Positions 61,965 through 64,000 of a stretch of DNA of 64,000 nt are shown piece after piece. A program made the translations under genes and the position numbers. The notes beneath the pieces are model-generated. The model did no database searches. It saw nothing but the letters and a program-made list of their open reading frames with translations, and was not told the origin of the DNA. Location of the stretch: contig JAFAFL010000151.1 in NCBI GenBank assembly GCA_023423535.1, forward strand, positions 3,644 to 67,643. The letters are read 5' to 3'. Source of the stretch: Pseudomonadota bacterium. Lineage in GTDB: Bacteria; Myxococcota; Myxococcia; Myxococcales; Myxococcaceae. Positions within the stretch are counted from its first letter, which is position 1. Each line of letters starts with the position of its first letter.

Positions 61965-63940
61965 AGGGGCTTGTCTCCGCACTCGTTGCGCTCTCCGCGG
62001 TGTCTTCGCTGCTCCTCTCGCAGCCGGTCTCCGCACAGCAGCTCCCGTGGGATCCGAACGCTCCCGGCCAGTCGCACGTGGACTCGGATGGCGACGGCGT
62101 GAACGACGCGGTGGACGTGGAGCCGTGCAACCCGCGCGTGTCTGCGCGCGTGTTCGTGCCCGCGGATCGCGTGTACGGGATGCTGATGTTCGAGGACTCG
62201 TGGCCCCGCCGCGGTGACTTCGACTTCAACGACGCGGTGTTCGCGTACAACCAGGTCCTCCGCTACGACAGCGCGGGGCTGCTCACCGGGCTGCGCCTCG
62301 AGCTGAGTGTGCTCGCGGTGGGCGCAGGCGACGTCAACGGGCTCGCGCTGCGGCTGCCGAACACGCCGCCCGCGAGCGTGCAGAGCGTGCAGCTGCGCAT
62401 GGGCAACCAGCTCGACCCGCAGAGCATGGCGCGGCTCGATCCGAACGGGGCCGAGGCGACGATCGTCCTCGCCGACAACCTGCACGCGCTCTTCGGCGAG
62501 CAGGGCACGCGCGGCTGGGTGAACACCGACGCCACGCAGCCGGTGCGGCCGTACGTGGACCTGACGCTGGAGGTGGTCTTCGATCCGGGCCACAACCTCT
62601 CCGCCGCCGACGCACCGTTCGACCTCTTCATCTTCAACCGCGAGCGCGGCACCGAGGTCCACCGTCCCCGCTACGGCGCCACCCCGCTGATGAACGCGGC
62701 GCTCTTCAACACCGCGGACGACGGCTCCACCACCCAGCGGCGCTTCGTCACCACCCAGGGCATCCCGTTCGTGCTCGAGCTGCCCGAGCTGACGAACTAC
62801 CCGCGCGAGCTCGTCTCCATCGACACGCTCTACCCGGGCATCGTGCAGTTCGGCGCGAGCAACGGAACCCAGGCCACGGACTTCTACCGGCACCCCGCAC
62901 CGGGTGGTGCGTTCGGCATCACCTCGCCGCGCTCGCTGGCGGCGCAGGCGGCGGCCAACGTGAGCTGCTTCGTCGCCGAGGCCGGCCTCTGCGGCAGCGC
63001 CAGCGGCACCGGCTCGGTCTCCGCGCCCTCGGCGGGACTGTGCGCGTTCGGCCAGGCGTCGGCGCCTTCGTCCAGCGGCGGGCTGTGGCGGTGGAGCTGC
63101 ACCGGCAACTACTCGGCGCCGACCGCGTGCACCGCGCCGGCGTGGACCTGCCAGCCGAACCTCGCGTCGTCGTGCAGCGTGTCCAACGGCTCGGGTACGC
63201 GGACCTGCAACGGCTCGGGTACCGGCTACGGCAGCTGCACCGTCACCTCCTGCAACGGCGGGTACTACCTCAGCGGCAACGCCTGCATCGCGCAGGTGTG
63301 CAGCCCGGGCACGGTGCAGGGCTGCGCGGTGCCGAACGGCAGCGGCCAGCAGTCGTGCGACAACCTCGGGTCCGCGTGGAGCGCCTGCACCACGGTGAGC
63401 TGCAACTCCGGCTACACGCGAAACGGCAACGACTGCGTGAGCAACAACGCCATCCGCACCTTCTCCTTCGTGGACACCGCGGCGGACAACGTGGCGAGCA
63501 CCGCGCTGCGCTCGTTCTTCCTCGCGGCGGCGCCGGTCAGCTCCAGCGACTGGATGTTCTTCTCCGTCACCGGCGGCGGCAATCCGGGCGCGTGGTGTGC
63601 GCAGCGCGCGGACTGGTACGCGAGCAACTACCTCTCGTTCGCCCACGTCAGCGGCTCGGCGACGACGACCTCCGGCTCGTGGCAGAAGTTCCACCGCGCG
63701 GGCACCACCGGCGCCTGGAGCGGCCCGGTCACCGCCGGCTTCACGAACTACTGGGGCACGCCGTGCGACAGCCAGCTCTACTCCTGGTGCTCCGAGTGGG
63801 GCCTCGGCGGCAGGCACCTCGGCGTGATGCCGGCTCAGCCCAGCGCGGGCGAGTCCTACGCGAGCAGCTGGTCCGGCGGCGCCGGCTGGCAGGTGACCCT
63901 CCGCATCGGCGCGTCGCGGCTCGAGGCGTGCGGGTTCTAG
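61961..63940 (+). CDS. LruC-domain surface protein with Cys-rich repeats (copy 2)
   Basis: 659 aa, GTG start, signal peptide ending near SAQQLP. Same order as copy 1: Asp-rich Ca loop (DSDGDGVNDAVD), LruC domain (RRGDFDFNDAVFAYNQV, VNGLALRLP, FNRERGTEVHRP, ALFNTADDGS), Cys-rich CGSAS...WSCTG and CNGSGTGYGSC units. The C-terminal ~170 residues are a different domain (FVDTAADNVASTALRSFF..., SDWMFFSVTGGGNPGAWC) with no match in copy 1. This suggests a shared export and anchoring part with a swapped tip. Stop at 63940, before the low-complexity window end. Confidence 0.85.
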   Translation: MKGLVSALVALSAVSSLLLSQPVSAQQLPWDPNAPGQSHVDSDGDGVNDAVDVEPCNPRVSARVFVPADRVYGMLMFEDSWPRRGDFDFNDAVFAYNQVLRYDSAGLLTGLRLELSVLAVGAGDVNGLALRLPNTPPASVQSVQLRMGNQLDPQSMARLDPNGAEATIVLADNLHALFGEQGTRGWVNTDATQPVRPYVDLTLEVVFDPGHNLSAADAPFDLFIFNRERGTEVHRPRYGATPLMNAALFNTADDGSTTQRRFVTTQGIPFVLELPELTNYPRELVSIDTLYPGIVQFGASNGTQATDFYRHPAPGGAFGITSPRSLAAQAAANVSCFVAEAGLCGSASGTGSVSAPSAGLCAFGQASAPSSSGGLWRWSCTGNYSAPTACTAPAWTCQPNLASSCSVSNGSGTRTCNGSGTGYGSCTVTSCNGGYYLSGNACIAQVCSPGTVQGCAVPNGSGQQSCDNLGSAWSACTTVSCNSGYTRNGNDCVSNNAIRTFSFVDTAADNVASTALRSFFLAAAPVSSSDWMFFSVTGGGNPGAWCAQRADWYASNYLSFAHVSGSATTTSGSWQKFHRAGTTGAWSGPVTAGFTNYWGTPCDSQLYSWCSEWGLGGRHLGVMPAQPSAGESYASSWSGGAGWQVTLRIGASRLEACGF

Positions 63941-63968
63941 CCGGCAGCTCTGGATGCTGGTGAAGTGA

Positions 63969-64000
63969 AGCGGGGGCGGGGGGGGGGGGCCCCCCGGGGG
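63969..64000. other. G/C homopolymer at the window end
   Basis: The last 32 bases are almost only G and C, with G runs up to 13 and a C/G block. It is probably a contig end or assembly artefact, like the C11-G4 run at 22478-22492. Confidence 0.5.

Overview
The window looks like a myxobacterium (Myxococcota, probably the Myxococcus/Archangium side). Evidence: GC is very high, about 70% by eye. Lipoproteins with Asp-Ala-Gly or Cys-rich repeats are abundant. There is a MopE-type CNGxDDDCNG repeat protein, a C-terminal MYXO-CTERM-like sorting tail, choice-of-anchor/ASH and LruC surface proteins, and a four-domain ElbD-type ether-lipid enzyme. The last 30 bases are a G/C homopolymer and probably mark a contig end.

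Layout. 1-6.8 kb: edge-truncated membrane protein, MopE-like lipoprotein, two exported proteins, and a lipoprotein + LruC pair. 6.9-20.5 kb: GT61 glycosyltransferase, MAPEG protein, GHL10 glycosidase-like lipoprotein, giant ASH/VWA lipoprotein, PaaI thioesterase, PcrA/UvrD helicase, sensor kinase, PQQ-propeller lipoprotein, adenosine deaminase. 20.47-22.53 kb: a 2,060-bp lower-GC island at the 3' end of the adenosine deaminase gene, bounded by a 20-bp direct repeat. It encodes on the minus strand a structured RNA candidate, a 66-aa helical protein, an XRE regulator and a retron-type reverse transcriptase. 22.7-36 kb: CorA-like protein, cupin, metzincin-like lipoprotein, GlgC, FHA-GGDEF cyclase, ureidoglycolate lyase-like protein, SDR, repeat proteins, and an operon of large partner + PIN + methyltransferase. 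35-40.5 kb: epimerase plus ElbD. 40.7-52.9 kb: RlmN, site-2 protease, GST, RIO kinase with a 17-copy 21-bp repeat, CehA/McbA hydrolase, archaemetzincin, sugar-dehydrogenase-like surface protein, response regulator, DoxX-like protein. 52.9-64 kb: TonB receptor, Cys-rich lipoprotein, a LemA/TPM/TPM operon ending in a thioredoxin-fold gene with an in-frame UGA (likely selenoprotein), LarA-like protein + HAD, and a second lipoprotein + LruC pair paralogous to the one at 4.5 kb.

Two items stand out. First, the island carries a retron with XRE and a tiny protein but no recombinase and no recognised effector. Second, the ArsC/Spx-like frame at 56610-56951 has UGA at the first position of its redox motif (U-T-G-C), with a hairpin just downstream. 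Also notable: many genes lack a Shine-Dalgarno sequence and have a TANNNT box 5-8 nt before the start codon, which suggests leaderless mRNAs.

All calls come from reading sequence and motifs; no database search was run.
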